Source: Salinibacterium sp. NK8237 (lineage in GTDB: Bacteria; Actinomycetota; Actinomycetes; Actinomycetales; Microbacteriaceae). From it: 64,000 nucleotides of DNA. The notes under the pieces are model-generated. The model did no database searches and was not told the DNA's origin. It saw nothing but the letters and a program-made list of their open reading frames with translations. The DNA is taken from contig NZ_JADYWE010000003.1 in assembly GCF_015864955.1 (NCBI RefSeq), positions 124,001 through 188,000 of the forward strand. The letters are read 5' to 3'. The position numbers and the translations under genes are program-made. This document shows positions 18,553 through 27,196 of this stretch, piece after piece. Position 1 is the first letter of the stretch. Every line of letters begins with the position of its first letter.

Positions 18553-19572
18553 CTAGCGATCGCGAAGAGGGGCGGTATCGAGCGCGGCAAAGCGTGCCGC
18601 AACAACGTCGGAGCTGAAAAAGTCCCCCGTCTGTTCAACGGCATGCACGAGTTCCACCATGAGCGCATTGATGGGGGCGGAACTATTCAGTTCATACGCG
18701 GCCCTTACGACGGCACCGTTGAGGGCATCCACTTCACTGGGTTGTCCGCGCCGAATGCTCTGCAACGTAGAACCGGGATTGGGCGTGCTGCCCATGCGTC
18801 GGCTCATGAGCAGGGGAATGATCTGGCCAAGCCACAGCGGAGACCGTGCAAGGGTGCGGAGGCGTCGGTGAGAGAGCCCCTGCAACGTTTCGAAGCGGAT
18901 GCCGCTGGCGAGAGCTGTGCGGGCTGTCTCGCGCATACTCGCGGTCATAACGTGCCGAAGCGAGCGATCAGCGATGACGGCTTGAACGCTGAGGCCGGTA
19001 ATGGCCGGTAGCGCATTGACCTGGTTGATGACCAGTTTCGTCCACTGCGCGCCGCGAAAATTGGGAACCGCGAAGGTCGGCATCACGGCGTTGAGCACGT
19101 GTGCGGCGTACCGTGCGGGCACATCGTTGTCCCCGGCGACTCCGAGGTAGCTGGGGCCGGCGGCGGTGACGTGGATGGTGCCGGGGGAGAGGAATGATGA
19201 AGCGAAGGTGGCGAGGCCGCCGATCATGTCGGATCGCGGTGAAGCGTGGGTGGCGACATCGAGCGAATCGAGACCGTTCTGGAAGATGATGACCGGGAGG
19301 TCGCGCAAGAAGCGGATGTTCTCGCGAATCGCCTCTTCGGCATCGTGCGCTTTTGTGGCGACGATCACGAGTTCGTTGACGCGGCTGAGGGTGCCAGCAA
19401 CACGCACACGAGAGACGCTGTCGCCCCAAGCGCCAGTGAGAGTGAGCCCCGATTCGCGGATGGCCTGCAGATGGGCTCCGCGAGCAGTCACTTCAACGTC
19501 GTTGCCGGCGCGCGCGAGTAACGCTGCAATTGCACCGCCCACGGCACCCGCCCCAATAACGCCGATTCGCAT
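18553..19572 (-). CDS. Ketopantoate reductase family protein (ApbA/PanE)
   Basis: 339 aa NADP-dependent oxidoreductase of the ApbA/PanE family. N-terminal Rossmann motif GVIGAGAVGGAIAAL, then VIVATKAHDAE and the family segment IIFQNGLDS; the C-terminal helical domain has WTKLVINQVNALPAITG with the lysine/asparagine pair of the active site. It could be the pantothenate-pathway enzyme, but many paralogues exist, so the symbol is withheld. Start fixed by a leaderless promoter. Confidence 0.85.
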   Translation of the reverse strand: MRIGVIGAGAVGGAIAALLARAGNDVEVTARGAHLQAIRESGLTLTGAWGDSVSRVRVAGTLSRVNELVIVATKAHDAEEAIRENIRFLRDLPVIIFQNGLDSLDVATHASPRSDMIGGLATFASSFLSPGTIHVTAAGPSYLGVAGDNDVPARYAAHVLNAVMPTFAVPNFRGAQWTKLVINQVNALPAITGLSVQAVIADRSLRHVMTASMRETARTALASGIRFETLQGLSHRRLRTLARSPLWLGQIIPLLMSRRMGSTPNPGSTLQSIRRGQPSEVDALNGAVVRAAYELNSSAPINALMVELVHAVEQTGDFFSSDVVAARFAALDTAPLRDR

Positions 19573-19578
19573 AGCGGC

Positions 19579-19584
19579 AGTCTA
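19579..19584 (-). promoter_or_regulatory. -10 hexamer of a leaderless promoter (ketopantoate reductase-like gene)
   Basis: On the minus strand TAGACT stands 6 nt before the ATG at 19572, with no SD between. Confidence 0.55.
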
Positions 19585-19654
19585 GGCGCACTGGGTAAAC
19601 ATTTCTCGTGACGGTCCGCGGTGAGTAACGCACATCGAGCGCCGCAGAATTGGC

Positions 19655-19660
19655 TAAAGT
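19655..19660 (+). promoter_or_regulatory. Candidate -10 hexamer for truB
   Basis: TAAAGT about 42 nt before the truB ATG, giving a leader of some 36 nt that carries the SD GAAAGGAA. No recognisable -35. Confidence 0.35.
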
Positions 19661-19702
19661 TGTGAGGCTGCCCATCCCGGGCGCCCGTGCGAAAGGAATG
19701 TT

Positions 19703-20683
19703 ATGGCTAAGCCGCCGCGCAATCCTACGAGCGGGATTCTGTTCGTGGATAAGCCTCAAGGCATCACGAGTCATGGCGTCATTTCTCGGGCGCGCAAATC
19801 GGTGGGCACCCGCAAGATTGGGCATGCGGGCACGCTCGATCCGATGGCTACTGGGCTCCTCGTGCTCGGGGTCAACAATGCGACTCGACTGCTCACTTAT
19901 CTTGTGGGCCTTGACAAGCAATACACCGCCACAATTCGTCTGGGCGCTTCGTCGAATACCGACGACGCTGAGGGAGAGCTTTCTGAGACTGCGGATGCCG
20001 CGGCTCTCGCTGCCGTAACCGACGATGCCATTGCGCACGCCGTGGCTAACCTCACCGGCGCTATTTCGCAGCGCCCCAGTTCCGTGAGCGCCATCAAGGT
20101 AGATGGTCGCCGCGCTTACACGTTGGCTCGCGCGGGCGAAGAAGTTGTGCTCGCTGAGCGAGCGGTCACGGTTTCTGCTTTCGAGGTGCTGGAGATCGCG
20201 CGCGGAGAGTTCATTGATGTGAAGGTTCGTGTGGATTGTTCCTCGGGTACCTACATTCGTGCTCTTGCTCGAGATCTGGGGGAGGCACTGGGCGTCGGCG
20301 GTCACCTGACGGTGTTGCGTCGCACCAGAGTTGGACCGTTCTCGGTTGGCGACGCGAGTGCTGTCGATGAGGATCTCGAAACGAAGCTCGTAGCGCCGGC
20401 AGTGGTGGCTCGTGTGCTCTTCGACACTGTTGATCTCGATGACGAGCAGGCGGCAGATTTGGCGCAGGGTAAGCAGATCGCCCTGGAGCCTCAGGGGGAG
20501 GGGGCTATCGCCGCTATTAATGCGGATGGCCGCTTGGTTGGTCTCTTGGAGATCGTTGACGGCCGCGCCCGCATCCTCTCCAACTTTCGGCCGGATGCCG
20601 AGCCAGCAGCGCCGGAAAGTGTGCCCGCCGCCGCAGCTGACGGCGAGCTAGCCTCTGAGGAAGGAACCCCGAAAAATGGTTGA
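19703..20683 (+). CDS. truB: tRNA pseudouridine(55) synthase
   Basis: TruB, 326 aa, makes pseudouridine 55 in the T-loop of tRNAs. GILFVDKPQGITSH opens the catalytic domain and KIGHAGTLDPMATGLL holds the catalytic Asp; YIRALARDLGEALG and TVLRRTRVGPF are further conserved blocks. The C-terminus adds an Ala/Glu-rich extension of about 25 residues. SD GAAAGGAA precedes the ATG. The 3' end overlaps the next gene by 8 nt. Confidence 0.95.
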   Translation: MAKPPRNPTSGILFVDKPQGITSHGVISRARKSVGTRKIGHAGTLDPMATGLLVLGVNNATRLLTYLVGLDKQYTATIRLGASSNTDDAEGELSETADAAALAAVTDDAIAHAVANLTGAISQRPSSVSAIKVDGRRAYTLARAGEEVVLAERAVTVSAFEVLEIARGEFIDVKVRVDCSSGTYIRALARDLGEALGVGGHLTVLRRTRVGPFSVGDASAVDEDLETKLVAPAVVARVLFDTVDLDDEQAADLAQGKQIALEPQGEGAIAAINADGRLVGLLEIVDGRARILSNFRPDAEPAAPESVPAAAADGELASEEGTPKNG

Positions 20684-21044
20684 GTGGTTTGTGTGGGTTC
20701 AGATCGTTGTGGCGGTCGTTGCTGGCCTTGGCGCACTGATAGTCGGTTTCGCGCGAGTGAAGCCCAATGACTACACCCTGGGTGCAACGTTGCTGGTTGA
20801 GCTGTTGCTCATCGTCCAACTGGTGATGGCGATCATTGCGCCGTTGCTCGGCAATGTGGCTACGGGCAGTTCGCTGGAGTTTTGGATCTATCTGGTTTCG
20901 GCCATCCTGATTCCTCCCGCAGCGGTCATGTGGGGGCTTATCGAGCGCAACCGCTGGAGCACGGTGATCTTGGGCGTTGCCTGTTTGTCGATCGCCGTCA
21001 TGGTCTACCGCATGAGCCAAATCTGGTTTGTGCAATTGGCGTAG
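20676..21044 (+). CDS. Small four-helix membrane protein, unknown
   Basis: 122 aa with four hydrophobic segments (about residues 5-24, 36-58, 67-90, 98-116) and short charged loops. No family recognised. It overlaps the truB end and lies between truB and ribF, which are neighbours in many actinobacteria, so it looks like an insertion into that operon. Conserved hypothetical status is an assumption. Confidence 0.7.
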   Translation: MVEWFVWVQIVVAVVAGLGALIVGFARVKPNDYTLGATLLVELLLIVQLVMAIIAPLLGNVATGSSLEFWIYLVSAILIPPAAVMWGLIERNRWSTVILGVACLSIAVMVYRMSQIWFVQLA

Positions 21045-21055
21045 CCGAGAGCGCC

Positions 21056-21061
21056 TAAAGT
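21056..21061 (+). promoter_or_regulatory. Candidate leaderless -10 hexamer
   Basis: TAAAGT, 5 nt before GTG 21067 and 8 nt before ATG 21070 of the next gene. Either could be the first codon of a leaderless mRNA. Confidence 0.4.
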
Positions 21062-21069
21062 TGAACGTG

Positions 21070-21483
21070 ATGACTAGGAAAGCTTCTTCGACTGCCTCGG
21101 GCATCGGCCGAGTGCTGATCGCCGTCTATGCGGTGATGGCGCTTGGCGCTACCGCGCGGTCGCTGTTTCAGATCGCCACCAAGTTCGACGAGGCACCTTT
21201 GGCGTATTTGTTGTCTGGGCTAGCAGGGCTCGTCTACATTGTTGCGACTGTTGCTCTCATCCGCTCGGGTCGCGTCTGGTTCCGTGTCGCCGTGTTCGCG
21301 ATCGTGTTCGAACTTGTCGGAGTCATCACTGTGGGAACCCTCAGCCAGGTGGATGCCGTGTTGTTCCCGGCAGATACCGTCTGGTCAGCTTTTGGTGCTG
21401 GCTATCTCTTCGTTCCTCTCGCTCTTCCGGTGCTCGGCCTTATCTGGCTGTACCGGGTGCGTCGTGCTGAGGGGAAACGCTGA
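21070..21483 (+). CDS. Small membrane protein, unknown
   Basis: 137 aa (or 138 from GTG 21067) with four hydrophobic segments: near residues 10-30, 43-61, 68-88 and 103-125; ends in a basic tail RVRRAEGKR. The layout resembles the preceding gene's product and the two may act together, but no family was recognised. The start is placed by the TAAAGT hexamer. The ribF ATG follows 1 nt after its stop. Confidence 0.7.
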   Translation: MTRKASSTASGIGRVLIAVYAVMALGATARSLFQIATKFDEAPLAYLLSGLAGLVYIVATVALIRSGRVWFRVAVFAIVFELVGVITVGTLSQVDAVLFPADTVWSAFGAGYLFVPLALPVLGLIWLYRVRRAEGKR

Positions 21484-21484
21484 C

Positions 21485-22441
21485 ATGAATATTTTCGATT
21501 CGATTGATGCCGTTCCCGCGACGTTTGGTCCGGTCGCTGTCACGATCGGCAAGTTCGATGGCGTGCACAGCGGACACCGTGCGGTGCTTGAACGGCTGCG
21601 CGCGGTTGCCGCTGAGCGTGGTTTGCGCTCAGTCGTTGTGACGTTTGACCGTAATCCGATGAGCCTGTTGAACCCTGCAGCGTGCCCGCAACCCTTGTTG
21701 AGCAAGCAACAGAAGCTGGAACGACTGGCCACGACCGACGTCGACGCCGCTCTTGTCTTAACCTTTGACCGTGCCTTGAGCGAAGTCTCCGCTGAGGACT
21801 TTGTTGCGTCGGTGCTCGCGGGGGCGCTCGATACCAAAGTTGTTCTCGTCGGAGCCGATTTCCGCTTTGGCGCTCGCGGCGCTGGCGATGTCGCTTTGCT
21901 ACGCACGCTCGGCGAGCAACACGGTTTTGAGGTCGTTGTCATTGACGACATTGCTCTTGAAGAAGGCCGTCGCGTCTCCTCCACTTTTGTGCGCGAGCTT
22001 CTCGCTGAGGGCCGAGTGGCTGAGGCTGGGCAATTGCTCACGGCCCCGCACTCGGTTCGGGGTGTGGTGGTACTCGGCCAGCAGCGCGGGCGCGAACTCG
22101 GGTATCCGACCGCCAATTTGGAACGAAACTCTGAAGGCTTCATTCCAGCGGATGGTGTCTACGCGGCGTGGCTCGTTGTGGACGGGGTTCGCTTTGCGGC
22201 CGCGGTCTCGATCGGCAACAACCCGACTTTTGACGGGGTGCCGGAGAAGCAGGTCGAAGCGCATGCTCTCGACCAAGATTTCGATATCTATGGCAAGCGA
22301 GTCGAAATCGAATTTGTCGAATACGTTCGCGGCATGGTCAAGTACACGACCGTCGATGCTCTTATTGAGCAAATGTGTCTTGATGAGGTTGCGGTAAGAG
22401 AAATCTTGGGCGTCCCCGCAAAAGAGGCGCCCAAGAAATAG
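21485..22441 (+). CDS. ribF: Bifunctional riboflavin kinase/FAD synthetase
   Basis: RibF, 318 aa, makes FMN from riboflavin and then FAD. The N-terminal FAD synthetase (nucleotidyltransferase) domain has TIGKFDGVHSGHRAV and the ISSTxxR-like RRVSSTFVRELL; the C-terminal riboflavin kinase domain has GYPTANLE and DGVYAAWLVVDG. ATG immediately after the preceding stop; translation probably coupled. FMN made here would serve the LLM flavoenzyme at 62546 among others. Confidence 0.95.
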   Translation: MNIFDSIDAVPATFGPVAVTIGKFDGVHSGHRAVLERLRAVAAERGLRSVVVTFDRNPMSLLNPAACPQPLLSKQQKLERLATTDVDAALVLTFDRALSEVSAEDFVASVLAGALDTKVVLVGADFRFGARGAGDVALLRTLGEQHGFEVVVIDDIALEEGRRVSSTFVRELLAEGRVAEAGQLLTAPHSVRGVVVLGQQRGRELGYPTANLERNSEGFIPADGVYAAWLVVDGVRFAAAVSIGNNPTFDGVPEKQVEAHALDQDFDIYGKRVEIEFVEYVRGMVKYTTVDALIEQMCLDEVAVREILGVPAKEAPKK

Positions 22442-22451
22442 TTCTATAGGG

Positions 22452-22721
22452 CTAGCCCTTAATGAGCTTGTTGAGGGGAACCTTGACGCCGTTCTTGAGA
22501 TTCTCGACCACGTCATCGGGCACATTGCCGACGATGGGCAGGTTGAGGTCCTTGGCCCAGTTCGCGACGGTCTCGAGGATCGTGTCGGTGTCGAGCCCCT
22601 TGAGGGTCGGCTGGATGCCTTCCCAGATGGGCTCGAGAGCGTCAGTGTCGAGACCTTTGCCTTTGACGAGGTCGCCGACGACGTCGCCGATGTCGCCGAG
22701 GTCGAATCCGCTGTTACCCAT
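22452..22721 (-). CDS. Small hypothetical protein
   Basis: 89 aa, acidic N-terminal half with FDLGDIGDVVGDLVKGKG, then amphipathic helices and a basic end. No signal peptide or membrane segment and no family recognised. SD GGGAGA precedes the ATG by 6 nt. It is convergent with ribF; the palindrome AGGGCTAGCCCT (22448-22459) covers its stop codon. Confidence 0.6.
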   Translation of the reverse strand: MGNSGFDLGDIGDVVGDLVKGKGLDTDALEPIWEGIQPTLKGLDTDTILETVANWAKDLNLPIVGNVPDDVVENLKNGVKVPLNKLIKG

Positions 22722-22798
22722 ATCTGTCTCCCTGAGATGCCAGCCGACACGAGTTGTCGGCGATACCCACCATCGTAGGGGTAGGGGATTTCGGGACC

Positions 22799-22804
22799 TA
22801 GACT
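22799..22804 (+). promoter_or_regulatory. -10 hexamer of a leaderless promoter (CynX-type transporter)
   Basis: TAGACT ends 7 nt before the ATG at 22812; no SD lies in the gap. Confidence 0.5.
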
Positions 22805-22811
22805 CGGGTAA

Positions 22812-24062
22812 ATGAGTACCTCCGAGCGTGCCCTGTGGAAGGGCCGCATTCTTGCCCTCGCTGGCATCCTGTTCGTTGCGCTGAATGTGCGCACCGCAGT
22901 CGCGGCCATCTCGCCCATCATTGGCGTGATCGAAAACGATATTCCGATCTCGAGCCTGGGGCTCGGCGTGCTCGGGATGCTGCCTCCCATTGCTTTCGCG
23001 ATCGCAGGCGTTGCCGCGCCTGCCCTCGCTCGCGCTCGTGGCCTTGACGCTGGCCTACTGATTGCGGCGGCAGCGATGGTCGCCGGTTCGACGATTCGTG
23101 CCATCAGTGACGACTACATTGTGCTCGCCGTCGGCAGCTTTGTCGCACTCGCGGGAATGGGTATCGGCAACGTCTTGCTGCCGCCCGCGGTCAAGAAGTA
23201 CTTCCCAGACCGTTTGGCGACGGTCACGGGTGGCTATGTGGTTCTCATCTCATTGGGAGCTGCAATACCGGCGTTCTTCGCGGCACCCATCTCCGATGCT
23301 GCAGGCTGGCGTGTATCGGTTGCAGTTTGGGCTGCTCTCGCACTCACCGCCTTTGTGCCATGGCTCATGCTGACGTTGCGCGGTAGTCACGCCACTCGTC
23401 GCGCTGTTGCCGATGATGAGAGTGTTCTCCCGCTGACTCCCCACATCTCGGTGTGGGCGGTTGCCAAGTCACGAACGGCGTGGGCCATCACTATCGCCTT
23501 CGGGGTTTCCTCGATTGCGTTCTACTCGTTTTTCGCGTGGCTGCCCGAGATTCTGATCGAGTCCGCTGAGTTCACGCCGGTCGAAGCCGGCGCAATGCTG
23601 TCGCTCTTCGGCCTCATCGGTATTCCGCTCGGTATCCTGAGCCCGATTCTTGCCAGCCGTGTATCCAATATTGGCGTGGTGATCGCCGGGGGAGTGTTTG
23701 CTGGCGTTCTCGGATTTGCCGGTTTGGCTTTCGCTCCGACGGTCGCGACCTGGCTGTGGGTGGTGCTCGTGGGAATCGGGTCGATCCTGTTCCCGCTGTG
23801 TCTGGTGCTCATCAACTTGCGCACGAGAAGTCACGAAGGTTCAGCAGCGCTTAGTGGTTTCGTGCAGAGCGTTGCCTACTCTGTGGCGGCACTCGGGCCA
23901 TTCGCTGTCGCGCTTGTGCGTGAATTGAGCGGCGGCTGGGTGTGGCCGCTGATGTTCTTGCTCGTGACCAGTCTGCTCGCGCTCGTCAGCGCTGTCATGC
24001 TTGCCCGGCCCAGTTTCGTCGAAGACGAGATCGACTTTCCGGCGGCCGCACTCGACGAGTAA
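22812..24062 (+). CDS. MFS transporter, CynX/NimT-like
   Basis: 416 aa major facilitator protein with about 12 transmembrane segments. LNVRTAVAAISPIIGVI after helix 1 and GNVLLPPAVKKYFPDR in the first half are marks of the CynX/NimT (cyanate/2-nitroimidazole) subfamily. A central charged loop at residues 190-215 separates the halves. Substrate unknown. Start fixed by the leaderless hexamer. Confidence 0.85.
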   Translation: MSTSERALWKGRILALAGILFVALNVRTAVAAISPIIGVIENDIPISSLGLGVLGMLPPIAFAIAGVAAPALARARGLDAGLLIAAAAMVAGSTIRAISDDYIVLAVGSFVALAGMGIGNVLLPPAVKKYFPDRLATVTGGYVVLISLGAAIPAFFAAPISDAAGWRVSVAVWAALALTAFVPWLMLTLRGSHATRRAVADDESVLPLTPHISVWAVAKSRTAWAITIAFGVSSIAFYSFFAWLPEILIESAEFTPVEAGAMLSLFGLIGIPLGILSPILASRVSNIGVVIAGGVFAGVLGFAGLAFAPTVATWLWVVLVGIGSILFPLCLVLINLRTRSHEGSAALSGFVQSVAYSVAALGPFAVALVRELSGGWVWPLMFLLVTSLLALVSAVMLARPSFVEDEIDFPAAALDE

Positions 24063-24081
24063 CTGGCGAGCAGCCAGCAAA

Positions 24082-25053
24082 CTAGCGGCCGAGCGCGGAG
24101 GTGCTTAGTCGCTCGGGGTGGTGCACTAGAGATGCAGCACCAATGAGAGGACCATCGCTGGAGAGTCCCGAGGCGACAACACGTACCTTGGTGATGAACG
24201 GGAACGGCGCCCGGTCGGTTATCGCTTCTGAGACAAGATCGATGTAGTCGGCGGCGACGTGGGAGAAGCCCCCGCCGATCGCGACGAGTTCGAGATCAAC
24301 AAGCGCAGTGGCTGACGCTATTGCATGGCCGACGGCACGGGCAGAGCGGCGCACTGCCGCGATCGCGATGTCGTTTCCCGCCGCGTAGTCAGCAGACAGT
24401 TCTTCGCCGGTCGTACCGGTCCAGCCCTGCGACTGTGCCCATTCCACGGTTTTGGGGCCGGAGGCGACTGCTTCGACGCAGCCTGTTCCGCCACAACCGC
24501 AGATGACAGTTTCTCCGCCAACTTCGACGTGACCGAAATGGCCGCCGTTGCCCGTGGGACCGTCGATGAGCTGATTGTCAAGGATGAGCCCGCCGCCGAC
24601 ACCGGTGGAAACAACCATTCCCATGAAGTACTTCACTCCCTGGGCGGCGCCGATCCAGTGTTCCGCCAGAGCGATGCAGTTTCCATCGCCGCGCAGAGAC
24701 ACCGTGAGTCCTGGCAATTCTTCTTCGACGAGCGATCGGACGCCAAAGTCGCGCCATGCGGGCAAGTTTAGGGGGGAGATTTCGCCACGCGACACGGAGA
24801 TCGGGCCGGCGCTTCCGATGCCAGCACCGAGTAGCTCAGCGCCATCCGGAAGCTCGGCAACCGTCTGGCGCACAACGGTGCGCACGCTCTCGGAGAGTTG
24901 GGCACTCGAGGATGCGCGACCCGTGGGGGCGCGAAAGCGGCTCGAGCTGAGAACGACTCCGTCGGGGTTGACGAGGGCAGCCTCAACTTTGGTTCCGCCA
25001 ATATCAATGGCGAGGGCATAGCGGTCTGATGTGGTGGTGGTCACGGCATCCAC
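24082..25053 (-). CDS. ROK-family sugar kinase
   Basis: 323 aa ROK protein, a glucokinase or amino-sugar kinase candidate. N-terminal ATP-binding LAIDIGGTKVEAALV, ROK signature GGHFGHVEVGG, and the zinc motif CGCGGTGCVEAV (CxCGxxGCxE). No helix-turn-helix, so it is an enzyme and not a ROK repressor. GTG start. Divergent from the deoxyribose operon, so it may handle a related sugar. Confidence 0.87.
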   Translation of the reverse strand: MDAVTTTTSDRYALAIDIGGTKVEAALVNPDGVVLSSSRFRAPTGRASSSAQLSESVRTVVRQTVAELPDGAELLGAGIGSAGPISVSRGEISPLNLPAWRDFGVRSLVEEELPGLTVSLRGDGNCIALAEHWIGAAQGVKYFMGMVVSTGVGGGLILDNQLIDGPTGNGGHFGHVEVGGETVICGCGGTGCVEAVASGPKTVEWAQSQGWTGTTGEELSADYAAGNDIAIAAVRRSARAVGHAIASATALVDLELVAIGGGFSHVAADYIDLVSEAITDRAPFPFITKVRVVASGLSSDGPLIGAASLVHHPERLSTSALGR

Positions 25054-25157
25054 CTTATTGGGTTCGCGGGGTGGTCATCGTGCACCTGTGGACGTTCGTG
25101 TGGTGTTCAGCTTCAGGGTGTTGGCTGCTCGTGTGCGCACTCAAGGCGGTGTCTGCC

Positions 25158-25171
25158 TGCTCATCTGAGCA
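25158..25171. promoter_or_regulatory. Palindrome TGCTCATCTGAGCA, possible operator
   Basis: Perfect 6 bp inverted repeat with a 2 nt centre, in the gap between the ROK kinase and deoR genes and about 17 bp upstream of the deoR -35. It may be a DeoR or ROK-linked operator; no second copy was noticed. Confidence 0.35.
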
Positions 25172-25187
25172 AGCGCCCCCGCATATG

Positions 25188-25216
25188 TTGCAGGTCGGTG
25201 CCTGTGACTCTATCGT
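25188..25216 (+). promoter_or_regulatory. Promoter of the deoR-deoC operon
   Basis: TTGCAG (25188-25193), 17 bp spacer, TATCGT (25211-25216): the best -35/-10 pair read in the window. The transcript would begin near 25223 with the SD AGGAGG at its 5' end. Confidence 0.55.
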
Positions 25217-25233
25217 TGAAGCAGGAGGCAGCA

Positions 25234-26178
25234 GTGGATGAATCAACCGAACTCTTGGCCGTGCGCGTTGCCGAGCTCTATTACGAAGAGAACAAAACGC
25301 AAGATGAAGTCGGAGCCCTCCTCGGAATAACTCGCTGGAAAGTGGGCCGCTTGCTCACTCGCGCTCGCGAAGCCGGCATTGTTCGCATTGAGATCGTGCA
25401 CCCTCGTGCCCGCAGGCTGGATGTCGAACGTCAACTGCGCGACCGTTTCGGTCTCAAAGATGCCGTTGTTGTTCCGCTTCCGGCCGATGACGAAGAAGTG
25501 AGCCCGCGGGTGGCGCAAGCCGCCGCCGATTACCTCGCTGCGGTCCGTCCCATTCCCCGTACCCTCGGCGTGAGCTGGGGTCGCACCCTCGACGAGGTCG
25601 CTCGTTTGCTCGCTGACGGCTGGACCATTGGCGTTCAAGTGGTGCAGATCAATGGTGGAGTGAGCCTCAATAGCAAGCAGGGCACTGCAGAGCAGACCGC
25701 CGTGACCATTGCGCAAAAGGGACACGGCCAAGCAATGCTGCTGCCGATCCCCGCGATTCTTGAGCAGGTCGAAACGAAGCGTGCGATTGAACGTGACCGC
25801 ACGGTGGCAAATGTTCGCGCGTTGGGTGCTTCGGCATCCGCGTATCTCTATAGCGCTGGCGTTGCCGGAGCTAGTTCTGTGCACGTCGACAGCGGGTACC
25901 TCACTGAGAGTGATGTTGACGAACTTGTGGCTAAGGGAGCGGTCGGCGACGTTGTCGGTCGCTACATCGATAGCGCAGGCAAGATCGTCGATTCGGCACT
26001 CGACGAACGAACCGTCGGTATCGGCCTTGATGAGCTCCGTGCTGCTGAGCACGCAATTTTTGTCGTCGCTGGCGACGCTAAACATGACGTCGCGCGCGCC
26101 GTCGTTACGAGTGGGCTGTGTTCCGTCATCGTCACCGATGAGGCCACCGCTCACGCCCTTCTGGAGGAAACTACATGA
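25234..26178 (+). CDS. deoR: DeoR/SorC-family sugar-binding transcriptional regulator
   Basis: 314 aa SorC-type regulator resembling Bacillus DeoR. The N-terminal HTH reads RVAELYYEENKTQDEVGALL and then TRWKVGRLL; the C-terminal sugar-binding domain has LGVSWGRTLDEVA and QINGGV. It is expected to sense deoxyribose-5-phosphate. GTG 25234 is chosen because SD AGGAGG lies 5 nt upstream; an in-frame GTG at 25198 is inside the promoter. Its stop overlaps the deoC ATG (ATGA). Confidence 0.88.
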   Translation: MDESTELLAVRVAELYYEENKTQDEVGALLGITRWKVGRLLTRAREAGIVRIEIVHPRARRLDVERQLRDRFGLKDAVVVPLPADDEEVSPRVAQAAADYLAAVRPIPRTLGVSWGRTLDEVARLLADGWTIGVQVVQINGGVSLNSKQGTAEQTAVTIAQKGHGQAMLLPIPAILEQVETKRAIERDRTVANVRALGASASAYLYSAGVAGASSVHVDSGYLTESDVDELVAKGAVGDVVGRYIDSAGKIVDSALDERTVGIGLDELRAAEHAIFVVAGDAKHDVARAVVTSGLCSVIVTDEATAHALLEETT

Positions 26179-27188
26179 CAATCGAATCGGCCATCGCGCT
26201 CGCTCCTGCTGAGCGCGCGGTCAATCTCATCGGAGCAGACCTGACCGAGAAATCTCTCAAGCTTCACCTCGAGGGGCTTCCGGGCGTCGACGCGGTCGGT
26301 CTTGAGCAGCGTGCCGCAGCGCTCGGCACTCGCTCAATCAAGACCACGTCAAAGGCCTGGGCGCTCGACACCATCATCAAGCTCATCGACCTCACTACCC
26401 TCGAAGGCGCAGATACCCCTGGCAAGGTTCGCTCTCTTGCCGCCAAGGCTGTATTGCCGGATGCTTCGGATGCCTCGACTCCTCAGGTCGCTGCTGTCTG
26501 CGTGTATGGCGACATGGTTCCTTACGCGGCCGAAGCCCTCGGATCATCGTGGTCGAACGGCTCAGACAACGGAATCAACGTTGCTGCCGTCGCCACCGCG
26601 TTCCCGAGCGGACGCTCATCGTTGCCGATCAAGATCATGGACACGAAGGAAGCCGTCGCTAACGGTGCAGACGAAATCGACATGGTCATCGACCGTGGCG
26701 CCTTCCTCTCCGGCAAGTACGGAGTTGTCTTTGACCAGATCGTTGCGGTCAAGGAAGCCTGCCGCCGCGAGAACGGTACCTACGCTCACCTCAAGGTGAT
26801 CTTGGAGACCGGCGAGCTCAACACCTACGACAACGTTCGCCGCGCATCCTGGCTGGCAATTCTGGCCGGGGGAGACTTCATCAAGACGTCCACCGGTAAG
26901 GTCGCGCCCGCCGCAACTTTGCCCGTCACACTGCTCATGCTCGAGGTTGTGCGCGACTGGCACCTGCTCACCGGGGAGAAGATCGGTGTGAAGCCTGCCG
27001 GCGGCATCCGCAGCTCGAAGGATGCCATCAAATACCTCGTCACGGTTGCTGAAACGGTTGGCGAGGAATGGCTTCAGCCGCACCTGTTCCGCTTCGGAGC
27101 ATCCAGTCTTCTCAATGACGTGCTCATGCAGCGTCAGAAACTCACCACCGGTCACTACTCCGGCCCCGACTACGTCACGATTGACTAA
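26175..27188 (+). CDS. deoC: Deoxyribose-phosphate aldolase
   Basis: DeoC, 337 aa, splits 2-deoxyribose-5-phosphate into acetaldehyde and glyceraldehyde-3-phosphate. Class I aldolase with the Schiff-base lysine in FIKTSTGK and a second lysine in GVKPAGGIRS; also DEIDMVIDRGAFL. It belongs to the longer DeoC type (about 330 aa) rather than the 220-260 aa type. Followed by aldehyde dehydrogenases that can remove the acetaldehyde. Confidence 0.95.
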   Translation: MTIESAIALAPAERAVNLIGADLTEKSLKLHLEGLPGVDAVGLEQRAAALGTRSIKTTSKAWALDTIIKLIDLTTLEGADTPGKVRSLAAKAVLPDASDASTPQVAAVCVYGDMVPYAAEALGSSWSNGSDNGINVAAVATAFPSGRSSLPIKIMDTKEAVANGADEIDMVIDRGAFLSGKYGVVFDQIVAVKEACRRENGTYAHLKVILETGELNTYDNVRRASWLAILAGGDFIKTSTGKVAPAATLPVTLLMLEVVRDWHLLTGEKIGVKPAGGIRSSKDAIKYLVTVAETVGEEWLQPHLFRFGASSLLNDVLMQRQKLTTGHYSGPDYVTID

Positions 27189-27196
27189 GGCACACC

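Noticed and set aside
18172..19011. 279-codon plus-strand frame over mutY and the ketopantoate-reductase-like gene
   Set aside because: Antisense to two genes with intact catalytic motifs; low-complexity Arg/Gly-rich translation.
22448..22459. AGGGCTAGCCCT palindrome between ribF and the small minus-strand gene as a terminator
   Set aside because: A 12 bp palindrome without loop or T-run cannot form a good terminator; noted only as covering the stop codon.
25243..26181. 312-codon minus-strand frame over deoR
   Set aside because: Mirror of the deoR coding sequence; no protein features.
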